Shown here one piece after another: positions 1-7,396 of a DNA stretch of 34,019 bases. The stretch's first letter is position 1. Each line of letters opens with the position of its first letter. Source of the stretch: Eubacteriales bacterium (GTDB lineage Bacteria; Bacillota; Clostridia; Saccharofermentanales; DTU023); NCBI GenBank assembly GCA_028706195.1, contig JAQWBU010000007.1:1-34019 (forward strand), in the 5' to 3' direction. The position numbers and the translations under genes were made by a program. Below the pieces are notes generated by a model. That model saw nothing but the letters and a program-made list of their open reading frames with translations, was not told the DNA's origin and ran no database searches.

Positions 1-64
1 GCCAGCGAAAAATTATAGCCTTTCTGCGGCTAAACACCAATATTTTAGCATAGTTTCTTACTGC

Positions 65-91
65 CAAAAACGCAGATGACACGAAATCTGC
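65..91 (-). terminator. Second hairpin terminator after the gcv operon
   Basis: On the minus strand a 6-bp stem (GCAGAT/ATCTGC, positions 72-77 and 86-91, 8-nt loop) is followed by a run of five T (positions 65-69). It lies downstream of the hairpin at 97-126, so the glycine cleavage transcript would meet two stop signals in tandem. The stem is short, so it is a moderate call. Positions 1-64 show no gene or other signal. Confidence 0.5.
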
Positions 92-96
92 ATAAA

Positions 97-126
97 GAAG
101 GGGGTTTGTAAAAAACTCCCCCCTTC
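97..126 (-). terminator. Hairpin downstream of gcvPB
   Basis: GAAGGGGG (97-104) pairs with CCCCCTTC (119-126), giving an 8-bp GC-rich stem about 30 nt past the gcvPB stop codon. The T-tract following it on the minus strand is weak (TTTATG), so it may act together with the hairpin at 65-91, which has a better T-run. Confidence 0.55.
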
Positions 127-154
127 GAATTCTCACAGATTGTGATCTTATTTA

Positions 155-1615
155 TTAATCCAGACAGGTCAGAATCTGATCTTTGGCGGCGCGGGTTTCG
201 TCCGGACGAGCTATCGGTGTGCCATGCGGTGCACCTTTAACCAGTTCGGGGTCCGTCTCGCATTCTTTTGCAATGTCGATGAAAGCCTGAGCCAGAGCAT
301 CGAGATCGCGCCATGTCTCCGTCTCGGTAGGTTCAACCATCATTGCTTCATGAACAATCAATGGGAAATAGACGGTCGGCGGATGGAAGCCATAGTCAAT
401 AAGTCTCTTGGCGATATCATTCGTATCAATGCCGTACTTTTCTTTCTGCCAGGCACTGGTTATGACAAACTCGTGCATGCAGGGCTCGTCATAGGGCAGC
501 TCATAGTATTCTTTAACCCGTTCCATTAGGTAGCGGGCATTCGCTACTGCGCCCTCTGAGACTTCTTTCAGGCCCTCGACTCCGTTACGCAGCATATAAG
601 CATACGTGCGGACCAGAACTCCGAAAGAACCGATAAATGAGCGTACTTTGCCCATGCTTTCGGGCATATCGTAATCCAGAGTAAAGCCATCGTCTTCCTT
701 GACCACTACAGGTCTTGGCAGGTACTTTTTCAAAAAGTCTTTGCATCCGACAGGACCGGCACCCGGGCCACCGCCACCGTGAGGTGTGGATAAGCTCTTG
801 TGCACGTTCAGGTGGACACAGTCAAAACCCATGTCTCCGGGACGAGCCTGCATCATAATCGGGTTAAGATTTGCGCCGTCGTAGTAGCAAAGACCACCGG
901 CGTCGTGAACCATTTCCGTAATCTTGTCAATGTTGCAGTCAAAAAGACCCAGGGTATTAGGGTTAGTCAGCATGAGACCGGCAACGTCATCGCCCAGCGC
1001 TTCAGCCAGAGCATCCAGATCAACTAATCCATGCTCGTTCGACTTCACTTCCCTGACCTTATAGCCTACCATGGCCGCAGTCGCAGGGTTAGTGCCGTGG
1101 GCTGCGTCGGGGACTATGATGGTGTCACGCTTAGTGTCGCCTCTCTCATCATGATAAGCCTTGATCAGGAGTATCCCTGTCAGCTCACCATGCGCTCCCG
1201 CTGCCGGCTGGAAAGTGTAAGCATCCATACCGGTCAGGTCGTTAAGCTGCATTTCCAGTTCATAGAGCAGTTCCAGACTTCCCTGAACTGTATCACAGGG
1301 CTGGTAGGGGTGAACGTTGGCAAAGCCCGGCAAGGCCGCCATGTCTTCATTCACCTTCGGGTTATATTTCATGGTGCAGGAACCAAGCGGATAGGTTCCG
1401 ACTTCAACGCTGAAGTTCTTATTCGACATATTGGTGAAATGGCGAACAGCGGTTATTTCATCCACATTCGGTATATCCGGCATTTCTGCGCGGTAACTGT
1501 CGCCGTAGTAAGCAGCCAAGTCCGGCATCTCAACATCGAGAGGACGGATGTAACTGCTTTTAAACGATTTTGATCCTAATGTAAAAATCAATGGGGTTTC
1601 TTTTAGCATAGTCAT
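155..1615 (-). CDS. gcvPB: Glycine dehydrogenase (decarboxylating) subunit 2, GcvPB
   Basis: This is the PLP-carrying half of the split P-protein of the glycine cleavage system. With GcvPA it decarboxylates glycine and passes the aminomethyl group to the lipoyl arm of GcvH, in the cytoplasm. At 486 residues it matches the family length. The PLP lysine is K273 in the HLNVHKSLSTPHGGGGPG segment, and the Gly-rich segment and the D170/H173 region (PDAAHGTNP) typical of the family are present. The ATG at 1615 is preceded by AGGAGG at a 6-nt spacing. A second ATG two codons in would be 12 nt away, so the first is preferred. It is last in gcvT-gcvH-gcvPA-gcvPB, 15 bp after gcvPA. Function is secure from family knowledge and neighbours. 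Confidence 0.97.
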   Translation of the reverse strand: MTMLKETPLIFTLGSKSFKSSYIRPLDVEMPDLAAYYGDSYRAEMPDIPNVDEITAVRHFTNMSNKNFSVEVGTYPLGSCTMKYNPKVNEDMAALPGFANVHPYQPCDTVQGSLELLYELEMQLNDLTGMDAYTFQPAAGAHGELTGILLIKAYHDERGDTKRDTIIVPDAAHGTNPATAAMVGYKVREVKSNEHGLVDLDALAEALGDDVAGLMLTNPNTLGLFDCNIDKITEMVHDAGGLCYYDGANLNPIMMQARPGDMGFDCVHLNVHKSLSTPHGGGGPGAGPVGCKDFLKKYLPRPVVVKEDDGFTLDYDMPESMGKVRSFIGSFGVLVRTYAYMLRNGVEGLKEVSEGAVANARYLMERVKEYYELPYDEPCMHEFVITSAWQKEKYGIDTNDIAKRLIDYGFHPPTVYFPLIVHEAMMVEPTETETWRDLDALAQAFIDIAKECETDPELVKGAPHGTPIARPDETRAAKDQILTCLD

Positions 1616-1630
1616 ATTATTCCTCCTCTC

Positions 1631-2968
1631 TTATTGCGACTTTGCGAGACGTTCAACAGTCTCTACAAACTTGTCCATTGCCTCTTTTGATTTCTTTTCT
1701 GTGACTGCCAGCAGCCAGCGGTTCTCATCTACGACCAGACCGCCGAAAATCTTTTCTTCAAGAAGATCCTGATTCAATTTATTAAGATCCAGACCATCTT
1801 TGGCTGTCAGTGCAAATTCGCGGAAAACAGCTGAGTTGTAAGTATTTTCAAACAGTCCTGTCGCCAGCAGTTTTTCCTGCAGATAAAGCGCCTTGGCTGC
1901 AGATTGCTCAGCAACATCTCTGATGCCGGAAGCACCCATCAGGGCCAGCCAGATAGTAGCTGATGTAGCCATCAGTGCCTGACTGGTGCAAATGTTTGAT
2001 GTGGCGCGTTCACGGCGGATATGTTGTTCACGAGCCTGAATGGTCAGAACGTAGCTGGTTTTACCATCACGATCAACAGTTTCACCGGTAATACGTCCGG
2101 GCATTTTACGCAGCAACTTCTGTGTTACAGCCATATAACCCACACCGGGGCCGCCAAAGCTCATCGGGATTCCCAAGGCCTGGGCTTCGCCGGTAACTAT
2201 GTCTACACCGAGATCACCGGGACGCTGTAATAAAGCAAGGCTGATCAAATCGCAGGATGCTGCAGCAAGAGCACCGGCAGCATGTGCCTTTTCGACCAGA
2301 AGTGAAAGATCTTCAACAACTCCGTAAAAGTTAGGGCTCTGCACCATGAAGGCGGCATAACCCTTCTCCGTCGGGTAATCCTCTGTCTGACCGGCTTCAT
2401 TTAAAGCGCCGACTTCGACTTCAACGCCTGCTGCATTGCAGTAGGTTTGAATTGTTTCAATAAACTCAGGGTGCATTCCTTGGGACACGAAGACTTTGTA
2501 AAGACGTTTCTCACGGCAGGCCATCAAAGCAGCTTCAGCTGCTGCGGAAGCGCCATCGTACATGGATGCGTTAGAGATGTCCATACCGGTAAGGCGGCTG
2601 ATATAGCTCTGCCATTCAAAAATAGCCTGCAAAGTGCCCTGGGAAATCTCAGCCTGATAAGGTGTGTAGGCAGTAAGGTATTCCGTTCTGCTGATTAAAT
2701 GTTTTACAGCGGCTGGCTGGTAATGGTCATAAAAACCTGCACCAAGATAAGAATCGTAGTCATCTGTACGTTTATTCAGATCCGCCAGTGCCTTAAGACG
2801 TTCAACTACTTCAAACTCAGAATAACCTTCTTGCTCTAAACCACTGAAATCAGTATTTTTCAATTTTTGGGACTCTTGGATCGAGTCGAAAAGGTGGTCT
2901 AAATCTACACCGACCGAAGCGAGCATCTCGCGACGTTCTTCCCGATCCATGGGAAGATAAGCGGTCAT
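1631..2968 (-). CDS. gcvPA: Glycine dehydrogenase (decarboxylating) subunit 1, GcvPA
   Basis: N-terminal half of the two-gene P-protein, 445 residues, the usual length. It forms an alpha2-beta2 complex with GcvPB. It shares the fold of the PLP half but lacks the PLP lysine, as expected. Family segments seen include the N-terminal MDREERREML helix, SFGGPGVGYMAV around residue 270, and RRERATSNICTSQ near residue 318. Its ATG (2966-2968) overlaps the gcvH stop as ATGA, with a GGAGGAG ribosome site inside the end of gcvH, so the two are translationally coupled. This is the arrangement of Gram-positive and thermophile genomes, in contrast to the single-chain P-protein of E. coli. Confidence 0.97.
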   Translation of the reverse strand: MTAYLPMDREERREMLASVGVDLDHLFDSIQESQKLKNTDFSGLEQEGYSEFEVVERLKALADLNKRTDDYDSYLGAGFYDHYQPAAVKHLISRTEYLTAYTPYQAEISQGTLQAIFEWQSYISRLTGMDISNASMYDGASAAAEAALMACREKRLYKVFVSQGMHPEFIETIQTYCNAAGVEVEVGALNEAGQTEDYPTEKGYAAFMVQSPNFYGVVEDLSLLVEKAHAAGALAAASCDLISLALLQRPGDLGVDIVTGEAQALGIPMSFGGPGVGYMAVTQKLLRKMPGRITGETVDRDGKTSYVLTIQAREQHIRRERATSNICTSQALMATSATIWLALMGASGIRDVAEQSAAKALYLQEKLLATGLFENTYNSAVFREFALTAKDGLDLNKLNQDLLEEKIFGGLVVDENRWLLAVTEKKSKEAMDKFVETVERLAKSQ

Positions 2969-3354
2969 GCAGACTCCTCCTCACAGAATTTTTCATAAGC
3001 TGCGGCATCCATCAGATCATCCAGCTGTGAAGGATCAGACATTTCAATTTTCACAAACCAGGTGCCAAAAGCATCCTCATTGATCTGTTCCGGTTCGTCT
3101 TCAATTGATTCGTTGGATTCAACGATTTTGCCGGAAATGGGGGAGAAAAGATCTGAAGCCATCTTTACAGATTCAACGCTGCCAATCAGGTCGTCAATCT
3201 CTACCTCTTCGCCGACAGGCTCTGCTTCAGCATAAACTAAGTCACCCAACTGATCCTGAGCGAAATCGGTGATACCGATCCAGGCAACATTGCCTTCTAC
3301 TTTTACCCATTCATGGGTCTTTGCATAACGAAGATCTTCTTTAACTGTTGTCAT
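2965..3354 (-). CDS. gcvH: Glycine cleavage system H protein
   Basis: Lipoyl carrier of the glycine cleavage system, shuttling the aminomethyl intermediate between P- and T-proteins and then presenting dihydrolipoamide to the L-protein. It has 129 residues, the normal size. The lipoylated lysine is K64 in ESVKMASDL, within the hammerhead lipoyl domain (about 25-105). The highly acidic C-terminus (EEESA) is ordinary for H proteins. It starts at ATG 3354 with an AAAGG-type ribosome site, 57 bp after gcvT. No lipoate ligase, lipoyl synthase or dihydrolipoamide dehydrogenase gene is in the window, so lipoylation and the L-protein must come from elsewhere. Confidence 0.97.
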   Translation of the reverse strand: MTTVKEDLRYAKTHEWVKVEGNVAWIGITDFAQDQLGDLVYAEAEPVGEEVEIDDLIGSVESVKMASDLFSPISGKIVESNESIEDEPEQINEDAFGTWFVKIEMSDPSQLDDLMDAAAYEKFCEEESA

Positions 3355-3411
3355 ATTTTTTTACCTTTCATTTTCTGAATATACTAGCCGTTTAAGAGCG
3401 GCAGGACTTAC

Positions 3412-4530
3412 CTATTTCTTTACGAAGGGGGCCTTAATAACCTTGAAGGGCTCAAATTTCTTTCTTACTTTTACCTCTACTACCATATCGGTATCATCAG
3501 GAAAATCCAGATTCACCAGCGCAAAGGCGATGCCTTTGCCTAAAGTCGGCGAGAAACTTCCGGATGAAACAACACCCACCTCAGCATCATTGAGGTAAAC
3601 AGGATATCCATCGCGCGGGATGGCGCGTCCTTCACTGACTAAAGCGATTCTCTTGCGGGTAGATTTCTCTTTCATCTTTTCTCCGCCCTGGAACTCGCGG
3701 CTAAAATCAACAAAGAAACCCATGTCGCCTTCGAGGGGAGTGATGTCTTCAGACATTTCATGTCCGTATAGAGGCATTCCGGCTTCCAGACGCAGGGAAT
3801 CACGTGCTCCTAGACCTACAGGTTTAACTCCATAATCGTAAAACAGATCCCAGACCTCAGCTGTAAGTTCAGCCGGAAGATAAATCTCATAACCATTCTC
3901 TCCAGTGTAACCAGTGCGCGAAATAATCATTTTGCGTTCAAAACCGGGTTTTTCCACTTGAATCTGACGATAGCGCTTTAGTCCCTGCAACTGTTCCTTC
4001 TGTTCTGCATCAAGGCCCAGTTTATCCGCCAGATCGAGCATCACGCTCAGACTTTCCGGTCCCTGTACGGCAATTTGTCCATAGTAAGCTGAGTCATCAA
4101 TGACTTGAACATCCCCTTCTCTGTCGGGATACTTCTCGCGATAGCTTGTCAAACTGTCATTGATATGCAAAACATCCTTATCTTTATTTGCAGCGTTTAC
4201 TACCAACATGTAGCAGTTTTCGTCCATTTCGTAGACCAGAAGATCGTCTACTGTGCCGCCATCCTCATAACAAAGAATTGCATATGTGATCTGATCTTTT
4301 TGCTTACCGGTGACATCACGGCTTAAAAGCCAGTTCAGGAATTCTCCGCTGCCCTCACCGCAAACTAATACTTCTCCCATGTGAGAAACGTCGAACATGC
4401 CGACTTTTTCTCTTACGGCTATGACCTCTTCCGTAATGCCTTCATACTGTACTGGCATCTCCCAGCCTGCGTAGTCGACCATACGGGCGTTCAAAGCCAA
4501 ATGTCTTTGATTTAGTGGTGTTTTTTTCAT
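3412..4530 (-). CDS. gcvT: Aminomethyltransferase (glycine cleavage T protein)
   Basis: Transfers the methylene group from aminomethyl-lipoyl-GcvH to tetrahydrofolate, releasing ammonia and giving 5,10-methylene-THF. The family landmarks are present: DYAGWEMPVQY near residue 20, DVSHMGE near 48-54, the Asp pair D95-D96 in GGTVDDLLVY (catalytic region), RTGYTGENGYE, and GLGARDSLRLEAGMPLYGHE. The start is taken as the ATG at 4528-4530, 7 nt after AGGAGG. A GTG directly upstream (4531-4533) sits only 4 nt from it. The gap to the preceding gene is 85 bp. It holds a small 5-bp hairpin (4548-4563) just ahead of the ribosome site but no glycine riboswitch fold and no clear promoter, so read-through from upstream genes is possible. 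Confidence 0.96.
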   Translation of the reverse strand: MKKTPLNQRHLALNARMVDYAGWEMPVQYEGITEEVIAVREKVGMFDVSHMGEVLVCGEGSGEFLNWLLSRDVTGKQKDQITYAILCYEDGGTVDDLLVYEMDENCYMLVVNAANKDKDVLHINDSLTSYREKYPDREGDVQVIDDSAYYGQIAVQGPESLSVMLDLADKLGLDAEQKEQLQGLKRYRQIQVEKPGFERKMIISRTGYTGENGYEIYLPAELTAEVWDLFYDYGVKPVGLGARDSLRLEAGMPLYGHEMSEDITPLEGDMGFFVDFSREFQGGEKMKEKSTRKRIALVSEGRAIPRDGYPVYLNDAEVGVVSSGSFSPTLGKGIAFALVNLDFPDDTDMVVEVKVRKKFEPFKVIKAPFVKK

Positions 4531-4615
4531 CACAATACCTCCTTTTCAGACTAAGTTCAGTCTATCAGATACTCCTGTTTACTTCCATAATTGGATGGTG
4601 TATTTAGCGCTATAA

Positions 4616-5233
4616 TTAAGCGTTTTCACCAGACTCAGCTTCGAGTGCCCGATTAAGTTCTTCTTCATAAGCAGGGCGATCGAAATGATACCTGGCTCTT
4701 TCGCCGCCGATTCGCGGCAGACGGGATTTCAAGGCACTTAGGTGCGCCTCTCCGATATTTTTCGTTTTTAAACGTTGTGGAATTTGAACATATTTAACGT
4801 GCATGCCGATAAATGTGTCACCAATGTCGAGTCCTGCCACTGCCGTTATTCTTGAAACCACGGCCGGATCGTTTGCCTGGGCATACGCAGCAGTGGCCGC
4901 TGCACCTCCAGCGTTCGGCACCGGGACAACACTTACTTCTTCTAAAGCATATTTTTCTGCGACGGCGCGCTCGACGACAAGTGAGCGGTTGAGATGTTCA
5001 CAGGCCTGTACCGCCAGATCAATTCCCAGAGGATCAAGCACTTCCCTGCTCGCTTTAATAACTGTATGTCCCACAATCAGGCTGGAACATTTGCCGATAC
5101 ATTCACCTAATATTTCGCTGCTGCTGCAGCCTAGAACGACAAGGTCTCCAGACTTGAGTCCTGCTTCGGAGATCAGCTCCTGCCAGGCAGCTCTTACTTC
5201 TACTGCGATGCTATCCAAAAACTCTTTAGTCAT
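4616..5233 (-). CDS. TIGR01440 / UPF0340 family protein (YwlG-like)
   Basis: This 205-residue protein belongs to the TIGR01440 (UPF0340, B. subtilis YwlG) family, whose function is not established. Recognisable segments are the N-terminal LVVLGCSSSEILGE, the HLNRSLVVER segment, PNAGGAAATAAY, GLDIGDTFIGMH, and the C-terminal RIGGERARYHFDRP. No signal peptide or membrane segment is seen, so it is cytosolic. The ATG at 5233 is preceded by AAAGGAG at 5-6 nt. It lies 24 bp after the exonuclease gene in the same direction and 85 bp before gcvT. In Firmicutes, ywlG is often near glyA, so its place beside glycine cleavage genes is suggestive of a one-carbon/glycine link, but that is inference only. 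Confidence 0.85.
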   Translation of the reverse strand: MTKEFLDSIAVEVRAAWQELISEAGLKSGDLVVLGCSSSEILGECIGKCSSLIVGHTVIKASREVLDPLGIDLAVQACEHLNRSLVVERAVAEKYALEEVSVVPVPNAGGAAATAAYAQANDPAVVSRITAVAGLDIGDTFIGMHVKYVQIPQRLKTKNIGEAHLSALKSRLPRIGGERARYHFDRPAYEEELNRALEAESGENA

Positions 5234-5257
5234 GCTCGCTCCTTTCAGTTTTCAATA

Positions 5258-6133
5258 TCAGTTGGGCGGGTACGGCAGGGTCAGCTTGAAATAATAAATG
5301 TCCTTGCCTTCACTCCGGCGCCGGTTGATCGAACAGCGCACTTGTCCGTGTGTCTCGCAATGAAGGATCCAGGACCAGCGTTTATTCTTTTTCGTGATGA
5401 TTATGGGCTCATCACTGGTCAAAACCCGCTGGCAGGCCGGACATTTATACTCCTGCCCCCTGATTGTTGCTTCGGCGTTTCCTTCGGCTGCTTCAGTCAG
5501 CTGCCACCTTGAATCACGATTCAAAAATGGATCATAAAGGAAGGGTCGGAGAGCTTCTTTGCGCTCTTCTTCTGTTTCTGTCTTTAACAATAATGCATTT
5601 AGAATTCTGGCTGCGTAACGTGCGTCGTTGAGGGCGTCATGAAAACTGAGATCTGCCTCTATATTCAAAGATTCAAGTGCATACTCGATGGACCTTTGTT
5701 GAGAGGTCTGACCCGCTTCCGCCATGTGAGCGAAAAATACCTGCAAATTAAGGGCTTTCCGGAAAAACGATGGATCCAGCTGATGAAATTCCAAGTTTTG
5801 TTTGAGTACCTGAGGATCAGATTGCCCCCAGGAAGCCAGAATCGCGTCTGCACCGCAGAATTCCGCAAACTCAGCTGCTACCAATGGAAAAGGGTCACCC
5901 TGGCTCAGACTTTCCTGGCTGCGTTGGGTGACCCTGGCGATATATTTGTTTAATTGCTTGTATACTTGTGCTTTGACGTTGGCTGAAAATGTTTCCAGAG
6001 GTTCCACTTCTGTTGAGAGTTTAACAGCGCCGATCTCAATGATTTCAAATGGCAGTTCTGCGAGGCTTTCACTGCTGCCTGATTTTCCGGGTGCGGCGCT
6101 GTTCCACTCCAAATCAAAGACGACAAAATTCAC
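5258..6133 (-). CDS. DEDDh-type 3'-5' exonuclease with C-terminal zinc ribbon
   Basis: Exonuclease of the RNase T/DnaQ (DEDDh) superfamily, 291 residues. Exo I is D7-x-E9 in FDLEWN, exo II is near D106 (SWGQSDPQ), and exo III is H165-x4-D170 in FHDALNDARYAA, so all catalytic residues look intact. The overall look is closest to KapD/ERI-1-like stand-alone exonucleases. Residues 231-262 add a possible zinc ribbon (C231, C234, C259, H262) followed by a basic stretch (NRRRSEGK), probably for nucleic-acid binding. The start is GTG at 6131-6133, sharing one base with the dnaJ stop (TAGTG), with GGGAG 6 nt upstream inside dnaJ, so it is translationally coupled to dnaJ. Whether it degrades RNA or DNA cannot be told from sequence. 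Confidence 0.85.
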   Translation of the reverse strand: MNFVVFDLEWNSAAPGKSGSSESLAELPFEIIEIGAVKLSTEVEPLETFSANVKAQVYKQLNKYIARVTQRSQESLSQGDPFPLVAAEFAEFCGADAILASWGQSDPQVLKQNLEFHQLDPSFFRKALNLQVFFAHMAEAGQTSQQRSIEYALESLNIEADLSFHDALNDARYAARILNALLLKTETEEERKEALRPFLYDPFLNRDSRWQLTEAAEGNAEATIRGQEYKCPACQRVLTSDEPIIITKKNKRWSWILHCETHGQVRCSINRRRSEGKDIYYFKLTLPYPPN

Positions 6134-7284
6134 TATTTACTCCCAAATAAGTTGCGGATCTTATCTACAAATCCTTTGCGCTTTTCGTAATGCTTGTCCG
6201 ACATGCTTTCCTCGAACTTGCTCAGCATTTCCTTCTGCTCATCATCGAGGTTCCTCGGAACTTCCAGTATAACGCGGAATTTGTGATCCCCGCGACCCTG
6301 ACGGTTCAGATAAGGAATTCCCTTGCCGCGTATTGTCATTACATCATTGGGCTGGGTTCCTTCTTTCAGCTTGTAAGTAACCGGGCCGTCAATGGTCGGC
6401 ACTTCAATTTCAGAGCCCAGAGCTGCCTCCGCATAAGTTATAGGAACTTCACAGAAAGTCATATTGCCTTCACGGGAGAACACGGGATGTGGACGGATAA
6501 AAATCTGAATGTAGAGATCGCCATAGGGGCCGCCATTACGGCCGGGTTCCCCTTCGCCTCTTAAAGTCAGCATCTCCCCTTCATTGATTCCCGCCGGCAC
6601 CGATACGAGGAGCTTTTTGTCTTTCATCATAGTGCCAACGCCCTTACAGGTCTTGCAGGGGTTCTCTATGATCTGACCACTGCCCTGACATTGCGGGCAG
6701 GGGCGTGTTGTCAGCATTTGGCCGAACATGGTTTGCTGTTGGACCTGTTCCTGACCGCTGCCCCTGCAGTTGGGGCAGGTCGCGGGTTCAGATCCGTCCG
6801 CGGTACGCTTGCCTTCACAGGCGGGACAGACGTCATCCTTGCGGATTTTGATCTCGCGTTCAACGCCGAAGGCAGCCTCCATGAAATCGAGGTTCATGCG
6901 ATAACGCAAATTTGCTCCCCGGGTTGGTCCTGTCGGGCGGCGCGATTGAGAGAAGCCCGAACCAAAGCCGTTAAAACCGAAACCTCCGAAGATGCTGTTG
7001 AAAAGATCTTCCAGATCAATACCGAAACCGGCACCACCGCCTTCAAAGCCGCTGGTGTCTACACCGGAATGCCCAAACTGGTCATAACGCTGTTTTTTCT
7101 CCGCGTTCGATAAAACTTCGTAAGCTTCATTCGCTTCCTGAAATTTCTCGCTGGCCTGAGGATCATCCTTGTTTACATCGGGATGATACTTTTTGGCCAG
7201 TTTCCAGAATGCTTTCTTGATCTCAGCAGAATCAGCGTCTTTGCTGACGCCTAATACTTCGTAATAGTCTCTTTTTGCTGCCAC
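6133..7284 (-). CDS. dnaJ: Chaperone protein DnaJ (Hsp40)
   Basis: Type I J-protein, 383 residues. It stimulates DnaK ATPase and delivers unfolded substrates. Domains in order: J domain 1-70 with HPD at 34-36, Gly/Phe-rich linker about 75-120, a zinc-finger region of four CxxC motifs (CPAC, CPNC, CPQC, CKTC), then the C-terminal substrate-binding domains. Small deviations: the first zinc motif reads CPACEGKR instead of CxxCxGxG, and J-domain helix II has FWKLA where YRKLA is usual. The start is GTG at 7282-7284, 6 nt after AGGAG. It follows dnaK after a 112-bp gap with two hairpins, so its level may be set below that of dnaK. The exonuclease gene overlaps its stop. Confidence 0.97.
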   Translation of the reverse strand: MAAKRDYYEVLGVSKDADSAEIKKAFWKLAKKYHPDVNKDDPQASEKFQEANEAYEVLSNAEKKQRYDQFGHSGVDTSGFEGGGAGFGIDLEDLFNSIFGGFGFNGFGSGFSQSRRPTGPTRGANLRYRMNLDFMEAAFGVEREIKIRKDDVCPACEGKRTADGSEPATCPNCRGSGQEQVQQQTMFGQMLTTRPCPQCQGSGQIIENPCKTCKGVGTMMKDKKLLVSVPAGINEGEMLTLRGEGEPGRNGGPYGDLYIQIFIRPHPVFSREGNMTFCEVPITYAEAALGSEIEVPTIDGPVTYKLKEGTQPNDVMTIRGKGIPYLNRQGRGDHKFRVILEVPRNLDDEQKEMLSKFEESMSDKHYEKRKGFVDKIRNLFGSK

Positions 7285-7298
7285 TCTTAACTCCTATA

Positions 7299-7321
7299 TT
7301 GTCTTTGCAGGGCAAAGACAA
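7299..7321 (-). promoter_or_regulatory. Perfect 10-bp inverted repeat just upstream of the dnaJ ribosome site
   Basis: TTGTCTTTGC (7299-7308) and GCAAAGACAA (7312-7321) form a perfect hairpin with a 3-nt loop. It ends about 3 nt before the AGGAG of dnaJ and has no T-run after it on the minus strand. It could protect the 5' end of a processed dnaJ mRNA, modulate dnaJ translation, or be a protein-binding palindrome. The role is inferred; the structure itself is plain in the sequence. Confidence 0.5.
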
Positions 7322-7323
7322 GT

Positions 7324-7365
7324 AAAACACCCGAAGAGCGATCAGGCTTCCCTGGTCGCTCTCGG
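7324..7365 (-). terminator. dnaK-dnaJ intergenic hairpin (attenuating terminator)
   Basis: An 11-bp stem with one G:T pair (7336-7346 with 7351-7361, tetraloop CTTC) extends by about four more pairs past a single bulged base. On the minus strand it is followed by TTTT (7324-7327). It sits 30-70 nt after the dnaK stop. It is best read as a leaky terminator or mRNA 3'-end stabiliser that separates dnaK from dnaJ expression. Confidence 0.6.
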
Positions 7366-7396
7366 CATTATCATATTATATGTCAGTTTAATGCAA

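Noticed and set aside
1031-1573. Long open frame on the plus strand (180 codons) opposite gcvPB
   Set aside because: It is antisense to a well-conserved gene, has no ribosome site and no recognisable protein features; it is a by-product of codon bias in gcvPB.
4534-4615. Glycine riboswitch before gcvT
   Set aside because: The gap is too short and shows only a 5-bp hairpin; no conserved core could be recognised.
6691-7113. 140-codon plus-strand frame opposite dnaJ
   Set aside because: It lies wholly within the zinc-finger and Gly/Phe coding region of dnaJ on the other strand and resembles no family; treated as a shadow.
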